DNA from: Haemophilus haemolyticus_M | GTDB taxonomy: Bacteria > Pseudomonadota > Gammaproteobacteria > Enterobacterales > Pasteurellaceae | DNA length: 64,000 nt | Assembly: GCF_003490935.1 (NCBI RefSeq) | Contig: NZ_QQGD01000004.1 | Span: forward strand, 1-64,000 | Direction: 5' to 3' | In this document: positions 1 to 7,924 of the stretch, one piece after another | Position numbering within the stretch: the stretch's first letter is position 1 | How the letters are laid out: each line of letters opens with the position of its first letter | The notes under the pieces: generated by a model | What the model was told of the DNA's origin: nothing | Database searches by the model: none | What the model saw: only the letters and a program-made list of their open reading frames with translations | Made by a program: the position numbers and the translations under genes

Positions 1-58
1 GCTTGTGGCCAATGAAGAACATAGATAGAAGTAAGAATACAAGTTATCAAAGAATTAT

Positions 59-173
59 CCTGGCGGCGATAGTGCGGTGGAACCACCTGACACCATACCG
101 AACTCAGAAGTGAAACGCTGTAATGCCGATGGTAGTGTGGGGTATCCCCATGTGAGAGTAGGGCACCGCCAGG
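59..173 (+). rRNA. rrf: 5S ribosomal RNA
   Basis: The sequence matches a gammaproteobacterial 5S rRNA: it opens with CCTGGCGGCGATAGTGCGG, contains the conserved CCGAACTCAGAAGTGAAACG core and closes with a CCGCCAGG 3' strand that pairs with the 5' end. The length of about 115 bases is normal. The 58 bases before it look like the 23S-5S spacer, so the window opens at the end of an rRNA operon. Exact ends are accurate to one or two bases. Confidence 0.95.
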
Positions 174-213
174 TTACCAAATACGAATCTAAATAAAATG
201 AAAACAGAAGAAG

Positions 214-242
214 CCCATGTCGAAAGATATGGGGTTTTTATT
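214..242 (+). terminator. rRNA operon terminator
   Basis: An 8-bp stem (CCCATGTC / GATATGGG, one G-T pair) closed by a GAAA tetraloop is followed by GTTTTTATTTT, about 40 bases after the 5S gene. This is a standard intrinsic terminator ending the rRNA operon. Confidence 0.85.
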
Positions 243-328
243 TTATCTATAGAATATTAATTCGAATATTTTCTATTTTAAGGTATTATATCTATCATCT
301 AATTTTCTATTTTGTATGAATATTATTA

Positions 329-1258
329 ATGAAACCAACCTTTCTAGAATTTAGACATCTTAAAACTTTACTGGCTTTAAAAGAGACAGGCAGCGTTTCT
401 TTAGCGGCAAAGCGAGTATATCTAACCCAATCAGCCCTTTCTCACCAAATTAAATTAATAGAAGAACAGTTTGGTTTGCCTTTATTTGAACGTAAAAGTA
501 ATCCACTTCGTTTTACTTCGGCTGGAGAGCGTTTAATTCGTCTTGCTAATGAGGTAATGCCAAAAGTTGTTGATGCTGAACGTGATCTTGCTCGGGTTAA
601 ACATGGAGATGCAGGTCAGCTTCGCATAGCTGTGGAATGTCATACTTGTTTTGATTGGTTAATGCCTGCTATGGATGAATTTCGCCGGCATTGGGGGCTT
701 GTTGAGTTGGATATTGTGTCTGGTTTTCATACGGATCCTGTTGGTTTATTGCTTTCTCACCGAGCAGATTGGGCTATAGTATCAGAAGTAGAGCATAATG
801 ATGATGTAATTTTTAAACCGCTCTTTTCTTATGAGATGGTTGGCATTTGCTCAAAAGATCACCCTTTAGCAGAAAAAGAAATTTGGGATGCGGAAGATTT
901 TGCAGATGAAACATTGGTAACTTACCCTGTTCCTGATGATATGTTAGATCTATTGCGTAAAGTGCTTAAACCAAAAGGTATTAATCCTACTCGCCGCACA
1001 ACTGAATTGACTATTGCTATGATTCAATTAGTGGCGAGTCGTCGTGGAATTGCGACTATCCCTTACTGGGCTGCGTTGCCTTATTTAGAAAAGGGTTATG
1101 TCGTGGCAAGAAAAGTCACAAAAGAAGGTTTATATAGCAATCTATATGCGGCTATTCGCAAAGAAGATGAATCCCTTTCTTATTTAGAAGATTTTTATCA
1201 AACTGTAAAAGCTCAAAGTTTTTCAACTTTACCTGGGCTATCTGTTTTAGATTTATAG
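329..1258 (+). CDS. metR: LysR-family transcriptional regulator MetR
   Basis: The 309-residue protein has a LysR-type winged helix at residues about 8-67 (LAAKRVYLTQSALSHQIKLI and the FERKSNPLRFT wing) and a LysR substrate-binding domain after it. It resembles E. coli MetR along its length, including the AVECHTCFDWL segment at the start of the effector domain. MetR activates methionine biosynthesis genes with homocysteine as co-effector. It is followed after only nine bases by azlC, which suggests co-transcription with a branched-chain amino acid/methionine exporter. A nearby divergent metE is not present; the upstream neighbour is the rRNA operon. Confidence 0.88.
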   Translation: MKPTFLEFRHLKTLLALKETGSVSLAAKRVYLTQSALSHQIKLIEEQFGLPLFERKSNPLRFTSAGERLIRLANEVMPKVVDAERDLARVKHGDAGQLRIAVECHTCFDWLMPAMDEFRRHWGLVELDIVSGFHTDPVGLLLSHRADWAIVSEVEHNDDVIFKPLFSYEMVGICSKDHPLAEKEIWDAEDFADETLVTYPVPDDMLDLLRKVLKPKGINPTRRTTELTIAMIQLVASRRGIATIPYWAALPYLEKGYVVARKVTKEGLYSNLYAAIRKEDESLSYLEDFYQTVKAQSFSTLPGLSVLDL

Positions 1259-1267
1259 AAGTAATAA

Positions 1268-2002
1268 ATGAATTTTTCTCAACAAAATCAGCAGTCTTAC
1301 TCGATTAGTGCGGCGGCTAAAGCTGCTTTTCCTTATAGTGCGCCGATGATTGCAGGATTTTTATTTCTTGGTGTGGCATACGGTATTTATATGAAGGCAC
1401 TAGGTTTCGGATTTTTATATCCTACTTTGATGGCTTTACTTATTTATGCCGGTTCGGTTGAGTTTATTGCTGCTGGAGCACTTATCGCGCCTTTTTCTCC
1501 AATCAGTGTGTTATTAATTACCTTAATGATCAGTACTCGCCAGATTTTCTATGGCATATCAATGTTAGAAAAATATGGCGTACACATCGGTCATAAACGT
1601 TGGTATTTAATTACCACCCTTGTAGATGAATCTTTTTCTTTAAATTATATGGCCAAAATTCCACCGCACTTAGATAAAGGTTGGTATATGTTTTTTGTCA
1701 GCTTATATTTGCATATTTATTGGGTGGTTGGCGCTGCAATTGGTAACTTATTTGGCTCTGTTTTACCTTTTGATTTAAAAGGTGTGGAATTCTCGATGAC
1801 AGCTCTTTTCTTAGTCATTTTTGCAGAAAATTGGATAAAGGAAAAATCCCATGAAAGCTCTCTCTTAGGTTTAGGGATTGCATTGGCTTTTTTACTGATT
1901 GTAGGCAAAGAATATTTTTTAATTCCCACATTAATTGGTATCTGGTTAATTCTAACTATGAGTGGACCTAAATTAGAGACAAAATTGGAGTCGCTAAAAT
2001 GA
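1268..2002 (+). CDS. azlC: AzlC-family amino acid exporter, large subunit
   Basis: This 244-residue integral membrane protein has several hydrophobic segments and AzlC landmarks: an early PYSAPMIAGFLFLGVAYGI helix and the TLMISTRQIFYGISM segment. AzlC family proteins (YgaZ in E. coli) form a two-subunit inner-membrane exporter with a small AzlD-type partner, here encoded immediately downstream with an ATGA overlap. YgaZH of E. coli exports valine and methionine. Placement behind metR suggests methionine as a substrate here, which is inference only. Confidence 0.85.
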   Translation: MNFSQQNQQSYSISAAAKAAFPYSAPMIAGFLFLGVAYGIYMKALGFGFLYPTLMALLIYAGSVEFIAAGALIAPFSPISVLLITLMISTRQIFYGISMLEKYGVHIGHKRWYLITTLVDESFSLNYMAKIPPHLDKGWYMFFVSLYLHIYWVVGAAIGNLFGSVLPFDLKGVEFSMTALFLVIFAENWIKEKSHESSLLGLGIALAFLLIVGKEYFLIPTLIGIWLILTMSGPKLETKLESLK

Positions 2003-2328
2003 CATTTACAGAACAGATTATGACGATTGGAATTTGTGTGCTTACGGTGCAATTTACGCGCTTATTGCCATTTTTTGTATTCCCAGCTAATCGTCCGATT
2101 CCACAATATATTCGCTATCTTGGGAAAGTTTTACCTCCAGCTATGTTTGGTATGCTTGTAGTTTATTGCTATAAGAATGTTGATGTTTTAAGTGGTTATC
2201 ATGGTATCCCTGATTTTTTTTCAGGCATAGTAGTGCTAGGATTGCATTTTTGGAAGAAAAATATGTTTCTATCTATTGCTGTTGGTACGCTTTTCTATAT
2301 GGTTTTAGTACAACTTGTCTTTATTTAG
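1999..2328 (+). CDS. azlD: AzlD-family amino acid exporter, small subunit
   Basis: A 109-residue protein with three to four hydrophobic helices, typical of AzlD/YgaH. Its ATG overlaps the azlC stop (ATGA), so the two are translationally coupled, as expected for obligate partners. The TRLLPFFVFPANRPIPQYI segment near the N-terminus is characteristic of the family. It is the last gene of the metR-azlC-azlD unit. Confidence 0.82.
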   Translation: MTFTEQIMTIGICVLTVQFTRLLPFFVFPANRPIPQYIRYLGKVLPPAMFGMLVVYCYKNVDVLSGYHGIPDFFSGIVVLGLHFWKKNMFLSIAVGTLFYMVLVQLVFI

Positions 2329-2398
2329 AATAAAATCATAACTTTCATTTCTCTAGAATCCTCTTGAATCTAAAGTTACTTCATAGTTTATAATCAAT

Positions 2399-2424
2399 CC
2401 AATTTCTAGAATAATAGAAATTGG
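2399..2424. other. intergenic hairpin after azlD
   Basis: A perfect 10-bp inverted repeat (CCAATTTCTA / TAGAAATTGG) with a six-base loop lies 70 bases after azlD. The T-run after it is poor, so termination is possible but not certain. Confidence 0.45.
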
Positions 2425-2501
2425 AATTGTAGTTATTACAAAAGATAGAACCTCGTTTTATTAAATTTCTTTATTGTTCATTGTTAGATCATCTAGATTA
2501 C

Positions 2502-2664
2502 TAAAAGAATTTAGCCGGTGACAAAGTGCGGATTGATCGAGCTAATATTATCTAATTCCCCCAAATTGGATAAGCTTCCCAAGATTTTAGATGTGCGCAC
2601 TCGTCCCGGCTTTTTATGCGCTAATGATGATAAAAATACCTTTATTCTTTGTAAGATAAAATAA
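2502..2664 (+). pseudogene. possible decayed coding remnant
   Basis: The 438-base gap between azlD and the next gene holds a stretch that reads as protein in two successive frames. The first frame gives KNLAGDKVRIDRANII and then a stop; from 2518 a shifted frame gives 48 residues ending with SPKLDKLPKILDVRTRPGF and more to a TAA at 2664. This looks like a frameshifted remnant, partly because a near-USS (AAAGTGCGG) sits inside it. I do not recognise the parent family and it may be chance. Confidence 0.25.
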
Positions 2665-2766
2665 TTTTCTCTTGCAATCGATTGCTTTTTTTTCTGATCT
2701 TTTCCTTGTTTTAAAAATCTTTTATTATGACGCCCGTTTTTATTTTTAATCGGAGAGAATAGAATT

Positions 2767-3000
2767 ATGGAGTCGAATTTAGTTGAATTATTGGGTTATA
2801 TCGCAACCTTTTTTGTTGCAGTATCGTTTTTGTTTAAATCTATCGTACATTTACGCGTAGTGAACAGCATTGGCGCAATTTTATTTGTCATCTATAGCGT
2901 AATTATCTCGGCTTATCCTGTAGCATTATTAAATGCATTTTTAGCTGTTGTGAATGTTTATCAACTTTGGCGATTAAGACAAGAAAAAGTCTCTAAATAA
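2767..3000 (+). CDS. small YgjV-like inner membrane protein
   Basis: This 77-residue protein has two or three hydrophobic helices with the pattern GYIATFFVAVSFLFKS, then GAILFVIYSVIISAYPVALLN and VVNVYQLWRLRQEK. That layout (a Gly-x-Leu-Phe-x3-Tyr-Ser helix, a proline and an Asn-x-Tyr-x-Leu end) matches the YgjV/bacterial inner membrane protein family, which is related to PQ-loop-like transporters. The length is about half that of E. coli YgjV, so it may act as a dimer of repeats. It has an upstream GGAGA at 2753-2757 and its own terminator. The substrate is unknown. Confidence 0.7.
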   Translation: MESNLVELLGYIATFFVAVSFLFKSIVHLRVVNSIGAILFVIYSVIISAYPVALLNAFLAVVNVYQLWRLRQEKVSK

Positions 3001-3006
3001 AAGAAA

Positions 3007-3037
3007 AGCGTTGAATTAAATTTCAACGCTTTTTTTC
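3007..3037 (+). terminator. terminator of the small membrane protein gene
   Basis: A 9-bp stem AGCGTTGAA / TTCAACGCT is followed by an uninterrupted run of T, seven bases after the stop codon at 3000. Confidence 0.9.
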
Positions 3038-3041
3038 TGGA

Positions 3042-3069
3042 AAAGTGCGGTGAAATTTCACCGCACTTT
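3042..3069 (-). terminator. inverted USS pair acting as prfC terminator
   Basis: Two head-to-head uptake signals form a perfect 14-bp inverted repeat (AAAGTGCGGTGAAA / TTTCACCGCACTTT). It lies just beyond the prfC stop on the minus strand, with T-rich sequence on both sides. Paired USS used as terminators are well known in Haemophilus. Confidence 0.8.
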
Positions 3070-3075
3070 ATCGTT

Positions 3076-4659
3076 TTAATGTTCACGAGTTTTGTAAAAA
3101 ACGACATCAGGATAACGTTCTTGAGCTAAATTCAGATTTACCATTGTTGGCGCAATATAGGTTAAGTTATCTCCACCATCTAAAGCTAAATTTTGCTCAT
3201 TTTTGCGTTTAAATTCTTCGAATTTTTTCGCATCAGCACATTCCACCCAGCGTGCGGTTGCAACGTTCACATTTTCATAAATCGCTTCCACGTTATATTC
3301 AGTTTTTAGACGAGAAACCACCACATCAAACTGCAAGACACCCACAGCGCCCACGATTAAATCGTTATTCATTAATGGGCGAAATACCTGAACAGCACCT
3401 TCTTCTGAAAGTTGTACTAAACCTTTTAGTAATTGCTTTTGTTTAAGTGGATCTCTTAAGCGAATACGACGGAATAGCTCAGGCGCAAAGTTTGGAATAC
3501 CGGTAAATTTTAAGGTTTCACCTTGCGTAAAGGTATCGCCAATTTGAATCGTGCCGTGATTATGTAAACCAATAATATCGCCAGCGTAAGCTTCTTCGGC
3601 GTGAGCACGATCGCCAGCCATAAAGGTGAGTGCGTCAGAAATCACCACATCTTTGCCGATACGAACGTGTTTGAGCTTCATGCCTTTTTCATATTTGCCT
3701 GAAACAACACGCATAAAGGCAACTCGGTCGCGGTGTTTTGGATCCATATTAGCTTGAATTTTAAATACGAAACCACTGAATTTTTCTTCTGTACTTTCGA
3801 CCGTTCTTGTATCAGCTTGACGAGATTGTGGTTTTGGTGCCCATTGTGTTAAACCATCAAGGAAATGATCCACCCCGAAGTTACCTAATGCTGTCCCGAA
3901 AAATACTGGTGTAAGTTCACCTTTAATAAAGGCATCATGTTCAAATTCGTTACTTGCACCTTGCACTAATTCCAATTCATCGCGAAGTTGTTGTGCTAAA
4001 TCATCGCCAACAGCAGCATCTAATTCTGGGCTATTTAAACCTTTGACAATGCGAACTTCTTGAATAGTAGAGCCTTGACCTGATTGATAAAGATAGGTTT
4101 CATCTTTAGCGATATGATAAACGCCTTTGAATAATTTTCCGCAACCAATCGGCCATGTAATTGGCGCACAACGAATTTTAAGAATATTTTCCACTTCATC
4201 TAACAATTCCATCGGATCGCGAATATCGCGGTCGAGTTTGTTCATGAAGGTGATGATTGGCGTATCACGTAAGCGGGTTACTTCCATTAGTTTAATTGTA
4301 CGTTCCTCAACCCCTTTTGCGGAGTCGATAACCATTAAGCAGCTATCCACAGCAGTTAAAGTGCGGTAAGTATCTTCAGAGAAATCTTCGTGCCCCGGTG
4401 TATCAAGTAAGTTCACCAAGCAATCGTTATAAGGAAATTGCATCACAGAAGTGGTAATCGAAATCCCACGTTGTTTTTCCATTTCCATCCAGTCGGATTT
4501 GGCATGCGCAGTTGAGCCTTTGCCTTTTACAGAACCTGCTGTTTGAATCGCATTTCCGTATAAAAGTACTTTTTCGGTGATGGTTGTTTTACCTGCATCG
4601 GGGTGGGAAATAATCGCAAAAGTGCGACGTTTATTAACTTCTTCTAATGGATAACTCAT
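3076..4659 (-). CDS. prfC: peptide chain release factor 3
   Basis: A 527-residue translational GTPase that recycles RF1/RF2 from the ribosome after peptide release. GTPase motifs are clear: SHPDAGKTT (G1), GISITTS (switch I), LDTPGHEDF (G3) and FMNKLDRD (G4), and the sequence tracks E. coli RF3 to its C-terminal REH. I chose the ATG at 4659 (MSYPLEEVNKRRTF), preceded by a GA-rich ribosome site; an in-frame ATG 18 bases upstream would add six residues not seen in relatives. It is transcribed singly and divergently from fabI. Confidence 0.95.
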   Translation of the reverse strand: MSYPLEEVNKRRTFAIISHPDAGKTTITEKVLLYGNAIQTAGSVKGKGSTAHAKSDWMEMEKQRGISITTSVMQFPYNDCLVNLLDTPGHEDFSEDTYRTLTAVDSCLMVIDSAKGVEERTIKLMEVTRLRDTPIITFMNKLDRDIRDPMELLDEVENILKIRCAPITWPIGCGKLFKGVYHIAKDETYLYQSGQGSTIQEVRIVKGLNSPELDAAVGDDLAQQLRDELELVQGASNEFEHDAFIKGELTPVFFGTALGNFGVDHFLDGLTQWAPKPQSRQADTRTVESTEEKFSGFVFKIQANMDPKHRDRVAFMRVVSGKYEKGMKLKHVRIGKDVVISDALTFMAGDRAHAEEAYAGDIIGLHNHGTIQIGDTFTQGETLKFTGIPNFAPELFRRIRLRDPLKQKQLLKGLVQLSEEGAVQVFRPLMNNDLIVGAVGVLQFDVVVSRLKTEYNVEAIYENVNVATARWVECADAKKFEEFKRKNEQNLALDGGDNLTYIAPTMVNLNLAQERYPDVVFYKTREH

Positions 4660-4837
4660 TGTTTCTTCTTCGTTCAATTAAAAATGTGGGCTATTTTCGC
4701 TGATTTTAGGTTTTTGCTCAAACGAATTTGTAAATAAAGTGCGGTTGGTTTTCTTAGAAAAATTGGTCTGCTTTGTACAAAGACAAATTTTCGCTTATAC
4801 TACGCAAGTTTTTTACGTTAACAATATAGGAAAAATT

Positions 4838-5626
4838 ATGGGTTTCTTAACAGGTAAACGCATTTTAGTAACCGGTCTTGCAAGCAATCGTTCTATCGCT
4901 TACGGGATCGCAAAATCAATGAAAGAACAAGGTGCAGAACTAGCTTTCACTTATTTAAACGATAAATTACAACCGCGCGTAGAAGAATTTGCCAAAGAAT
5001 TTGGTTCTGATATCGTGCTTCCTTTAGATGTGGCAACCGATGAAAGCATCCAAAACTGCTTTGCTGAATTAAGCAAACGTTGGGACAAATTTGATGGTTT
5101 CGTACACGCTATCGCATTCGCACCAGGCGATCAATTAGATGGTGATTACGTAAACGCAGCAACTCGTGAAGGTTACCGTATTGCTCACGATATTAGCGCA
5201 TACAGCTTCGTTGCAATGGCACAAGCGGCACGTCCTTATTTAAATCCAAATGCTGCATTATTAACGTTGTCTTACTTAGGTGCAGAGCGCGCAATTCCTA
5301 ATTACAACGTCATGTGTTTAGCGAAAGCGTCTCTTGAAGCGGCAACTCGCGTGATGGCTGCGGATTTGGGTAAAGAAGGTATTCGTGTGAATGCGATCTC
5401 TGCTGGTCCAATCCGCACTTTAGCAGCATCAGGTATTAAAAACTTCAAGAAAATGCTTTCTACCTTTGAGAAAACCGCTGCATTACGCCGCACTGTCACT
5501 ATCGAAGATGTGGGTAACTCAGCGGCATTTTTATGCTCTGATTTAGCATCGGGTATTACCGGTGAAATCGTTCATGTAGATGCAGGTTTCAGTATCACAG
5601 CAATGGGCGAATTAGGCGAAGAATAA
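4838..5626 (+). CDS. fabI: enoyl-[acyl-carrier-protein] reductase (NADH)
   Basis: FabI reduces trans-2-enoyl-ACP in the last step of each fatty acid elongation cycle and is the target of triclosan. The 262-residue protein shows the short-chain dehydrogenase fold with the FabI cofactor motif GLASNRSIAYGIA near the N-terminus and the catalytic tyrosine-lysine pair in NYNVMCLAKASLEA. The start at 4838 (MGFLTGKRILVTG) has an AGGAAAA ribosome site and gives the standard FabI length; upstream in-frame extension is not supported by family members. Confidence 0.95.
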   Translation: MGFLTGKRILVTGLASNRSIAYGIAKSMKEQGAELAFTYLNDKLQPRVEEFAKEFGSDIVLPLDVATDESIQNCFAELSKRWDKFDGFVHAIAFAPGDQLDGDYVNAATREGYRIAHDISAYSFVAMAQAARPYLNPNAALLTLSYLGAERAIPNYNVMCLAKASLEAATRVMAADLGKEGIRVNAISAGPIRTLAASGIKNFKKMLSTFEKTAALRRTVTIEDVGNSAAFLCSDLASGITGEIVHVDAGFSITAMGELGEE

Positions 5627-5646
5627 TTTTTCTTATATTCTTTTTT

Positions 5647-5672
5647 AGGCAGGCTTTTCAGTCTGCCTTTTC
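5647..5672 (+). terminator. fabI terminator
   Basis: Inverted repeat AGGCAGGC / GTCTGCCT (one G-T pair) around a TTTTCA loop, followed by TTTCTCTTTTTTT, 20 bases after the fabI stop. Confidence 0.8.
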
Positions 5673-5691
5673 TCTTTTTTTAAATATAACT

Positions 5692-7671
5692 ATGTTTCAA
5701 GATAATCCTCTACTCGCACAGCTTAAACAACAAATCCACGACAGCAAAGAGCATGTAGAAGGCGTGGTAAAAAGCACAGATAAGGCCTATGGTTTTTTAG
5801 AGTGCGATAAGAAAACCTATTTCATCGCACCACCTTCAATGAAAAAGGTGATGCACGGCGACAAAATCAAAGCCACCATTGAAAAGCAAGGCGATAAAGA
5901 ACAAGCCGAGCCGGAATCCTTAATTGAGCCAATGTTGACACGTTTCATTGCAAAAGTGCGGTTCAATAAAGACAAGAAATTACAAGTTTTGGTGGATCAT
6001 CCAAGTATCAATCAACCAATCGGCGCACAACAAGCCAAATTTGTAAAAGAAGAATTACGAGAAGGCGATTGGGTGGTTGCTAATTTAAAAACTCACCCAT
6101 TACGTGATGATCGCTTTTTCTATGCCACTATTAATCAGTTTATTTGCCGAGCTGATGATGAATTTGCCCCTTGGTGGGTAACATTGGCTCGTCATGAGCA
6201 ATCTCGTTATCCTGTGCAAGGCGCTGAAAGTTACGAAATGTTAGATCTACAAACCCGTGAAGATCTGACCGCACTTCACTTTGTGACTATCGACTCTGAA
6301 AGCACAATGGATATGGACGATGCCTTATATATCGAGCCTATTGAACAAAATGGTGAACAAACAGGTTGGAAATTAGTTGTAGCGATTGCGGATCCAACCG
6401 CTTATATCGCGTTAGATTCTCAAATTGAAAAAGATGCGAAACAGCGTTGTTTCACCAATTATTTGCCAGGCTTTAATATCCCAATGTTGCCACGCGAATT
6501 ATCTGATGAATTATGTTCATTAATGGCAAATGAAACTCGTCCTGCGTTAGTGTGTTACATTGAAATGGATCTTGTAGGTAATATCACGGCTAAACCGCAT
6601 TTTGTTTCAGCTTATGTACAATCTAAAGCAAAACTAGCCTATAACAAAATCTCAGATTATTTAGAAAAAGTACCGGATGCATGGCAACCGGAAACACCTG
6701 AAATTGCACAGCAAATTGATTGGCTACATCAATTTACTAAAGCACGTATTCAATGGCGTAAGACTCATTCTTTGTTATTTAAAGAAAAACCGGATTATTC
6801 TTTTGTGCTCGCTGAAAATGGCAAAGTGGCAGAAATCAAAGCAGAATATCGTCGTATAGCCAATCAAATTGTCGAAGAATCGATGATTATTGCTAACATT
6901 TGTGCTGCGCAATTCTTATCAGAGCATGCTCAAACTGGTATTTTCAATACTCATAGCGGTTTTGATAAAAAATTCTTAGAGAATGCGCACAATTTCTTGA
7001 TGGCAAATTTAGCCAATGAACAAAATCAAGCTGAATTTGCTGAGCGTTATTCGGTAGAAAATTTGGCGACATTAAACGGTTATTGCCAAATGCACCATGA
7101 TATTGAACCGATTGAAGGCGACTACTTAGAATTCCGTTTACGTCGTTATTTAACTTTCGCCGAATTTAAATCGGAATTAGCGCCGCACTTTGGTCTTGGT
7201 TTAGAAGGGTATGCGACATGGACATCACCAATTCGTAAATATTCTGATATGGTGAACCATCGTTTAATTAAAGCAGTATTGACTCAACAAGCTTGTAATA
7301 AGCCACAAGATGAAGTCCTTGCTCGGTTACAAGAAGCCCGTCGTCAAAATCGCTTGGTTGAACGTGATATTGCAGATTGGTTATATTGTCGCTATCTTGC
7401 TGATAAAGTCGCTGAAAACGCTGAATTTGATGCAGAGGTGCAAGATGTGATGCGCGGTGGATTACGTGTGCAATTATTAGAAAATGGCGCCTCAATGTTT
7501 ATACCAGCTTCAACTTTACATAATAATAAAGAAGAAATGCAGGTGAATTCTGATGAGATTGCCCTTTATATTAAAGGTGAGCGTATTTACAAAATAGGTG
7601 ATATTGTGAAAGTGAAACTTACGGAAGTGAAAGAAGTAACTCGCAGTATTGTCGGTGAAATTGTTCAATAA
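5692..7671 (+). CDS. rnb: exoribonuclease II
   Basis: RNase II is a 3'-5' hydrolytic exoribonuclease active on unstructured RNA. The 659-residue protein has N-terminal cold-shock-like domains, a central RNB catalytic domain and a C-terminal S1 domain. The metal-binding cluster appears as TIDSESTMDMDDALYIE at about residues 200-216, and the RNB signature continues in GLGLEGYATWTSPIRKYSDM. It follows fabI by 65 bases across the fabI terminator and has its own terminator. Confidence 0.94.
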   Translation: MFQDNPLLAQLKQQIHDSKEHVEGVVKSTDKAYGFLECDKKTYFIAPPSMKKVMHGDKIKATIEKQGDKEQAEPESLIEPMLTRFIAKVRFNKDKKLQVLVDHPSINQPIGAQQAKFVKEELREGDWVVANLKTHPLRDDRFFYATINQFICRADDEFAPWWVTLARHEQSRYPVQGAESYEMLDLQTREDLTALHFVTIDSESTMDMDDALYIEPIEQNGEQTGWKLVVAIADPTAYIALDSQIEKDAKQRCFTNYLPGFNIPMLPRELSDELCSLMANETRPALVCYIEMDLVGNITAKPHFVSAYVQSKAKLAYNKISDYLEKVPDAWQPETPEIAQQIDWLHQFTKARIQWRKTHSLLFKEKPDYSFVLAENGKVAEIKAEYRRIANQIVEESMIIANICAAQFLSEHAQTGIFNTHSGFDKKFLENAHNFLMANLANEQNQAEFAERYSVENLATLNGYCQMHHDIEPIEGDYLEFRLRRYLTFAEFKSELAPHFGLGLEGYATWTSPIRKYSDMVNHRLIKAVLTQQACNKPQDEVLARLQEARRQNRLVERDIADWLYCRYLADKVAENAEFDAEVQDVMRGGLRVQLLENGASMFIPASTLHNNKEEMQVNSDEIALYIKGERIYKIGDIVKVKLTEVKEVTRSIVGEIVQ

Positions 7672-7685
7672 AATTGTTCTTCTTT

Positions 7686-7720
7686 AAACCGATTTTCAGT
7701 GATTGAAAATCGGTTTTTTC
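7686..7720 (+). terminator. rnb terminator
   Basis: A perfect 12-bp stem AAACCGATTTTC / GAAAATCGGTTT with a seven-base loop, followed by TTTC, 15 bases after the rnb stop. Confidence 0.9.
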
Positions 7721-7886
7721 TTGTAGCCAGACGAAAGTCTGACTATAAAAACTATACGCTATACGTATAGAGGCAAATAGCTTAAGCGATGAACAGAAAA
7801 AATCCTCGCTATAAAAATGTGGAGATAGTAGAGGAGCATGTAATGTTAGACTATATCCACATGCTCTTAAAGATTCTACATAAAAA

Positions 7887-7905
7887 CCGCACGTTTTACG
7901 TGCGG
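7887..7905 (-). terminator. gyrA terminator
   Basis: Inverted repeat CCGCACG / CGTGCGG with a five-base loop, followed on the minus strand by TTTTTATG, about 20 bases after the gyrA stop. The 7721-7886 stretch otherwise holds only small hairpins (CAGAC-GAAA-GTCTG at 7728; GAGCATGT / ACATGCTC at 7833-7865) and no gene that I can see. Confidence 0.8.
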
Positions 7906-7924
7906 ATTGTTATTTTATAATAGG

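Noticed and set aside
1..58. tRNA in the first bases of the window
   Set aside because: No cloverleaf or T-arm sequence; it fits the 23S-5S spacer.
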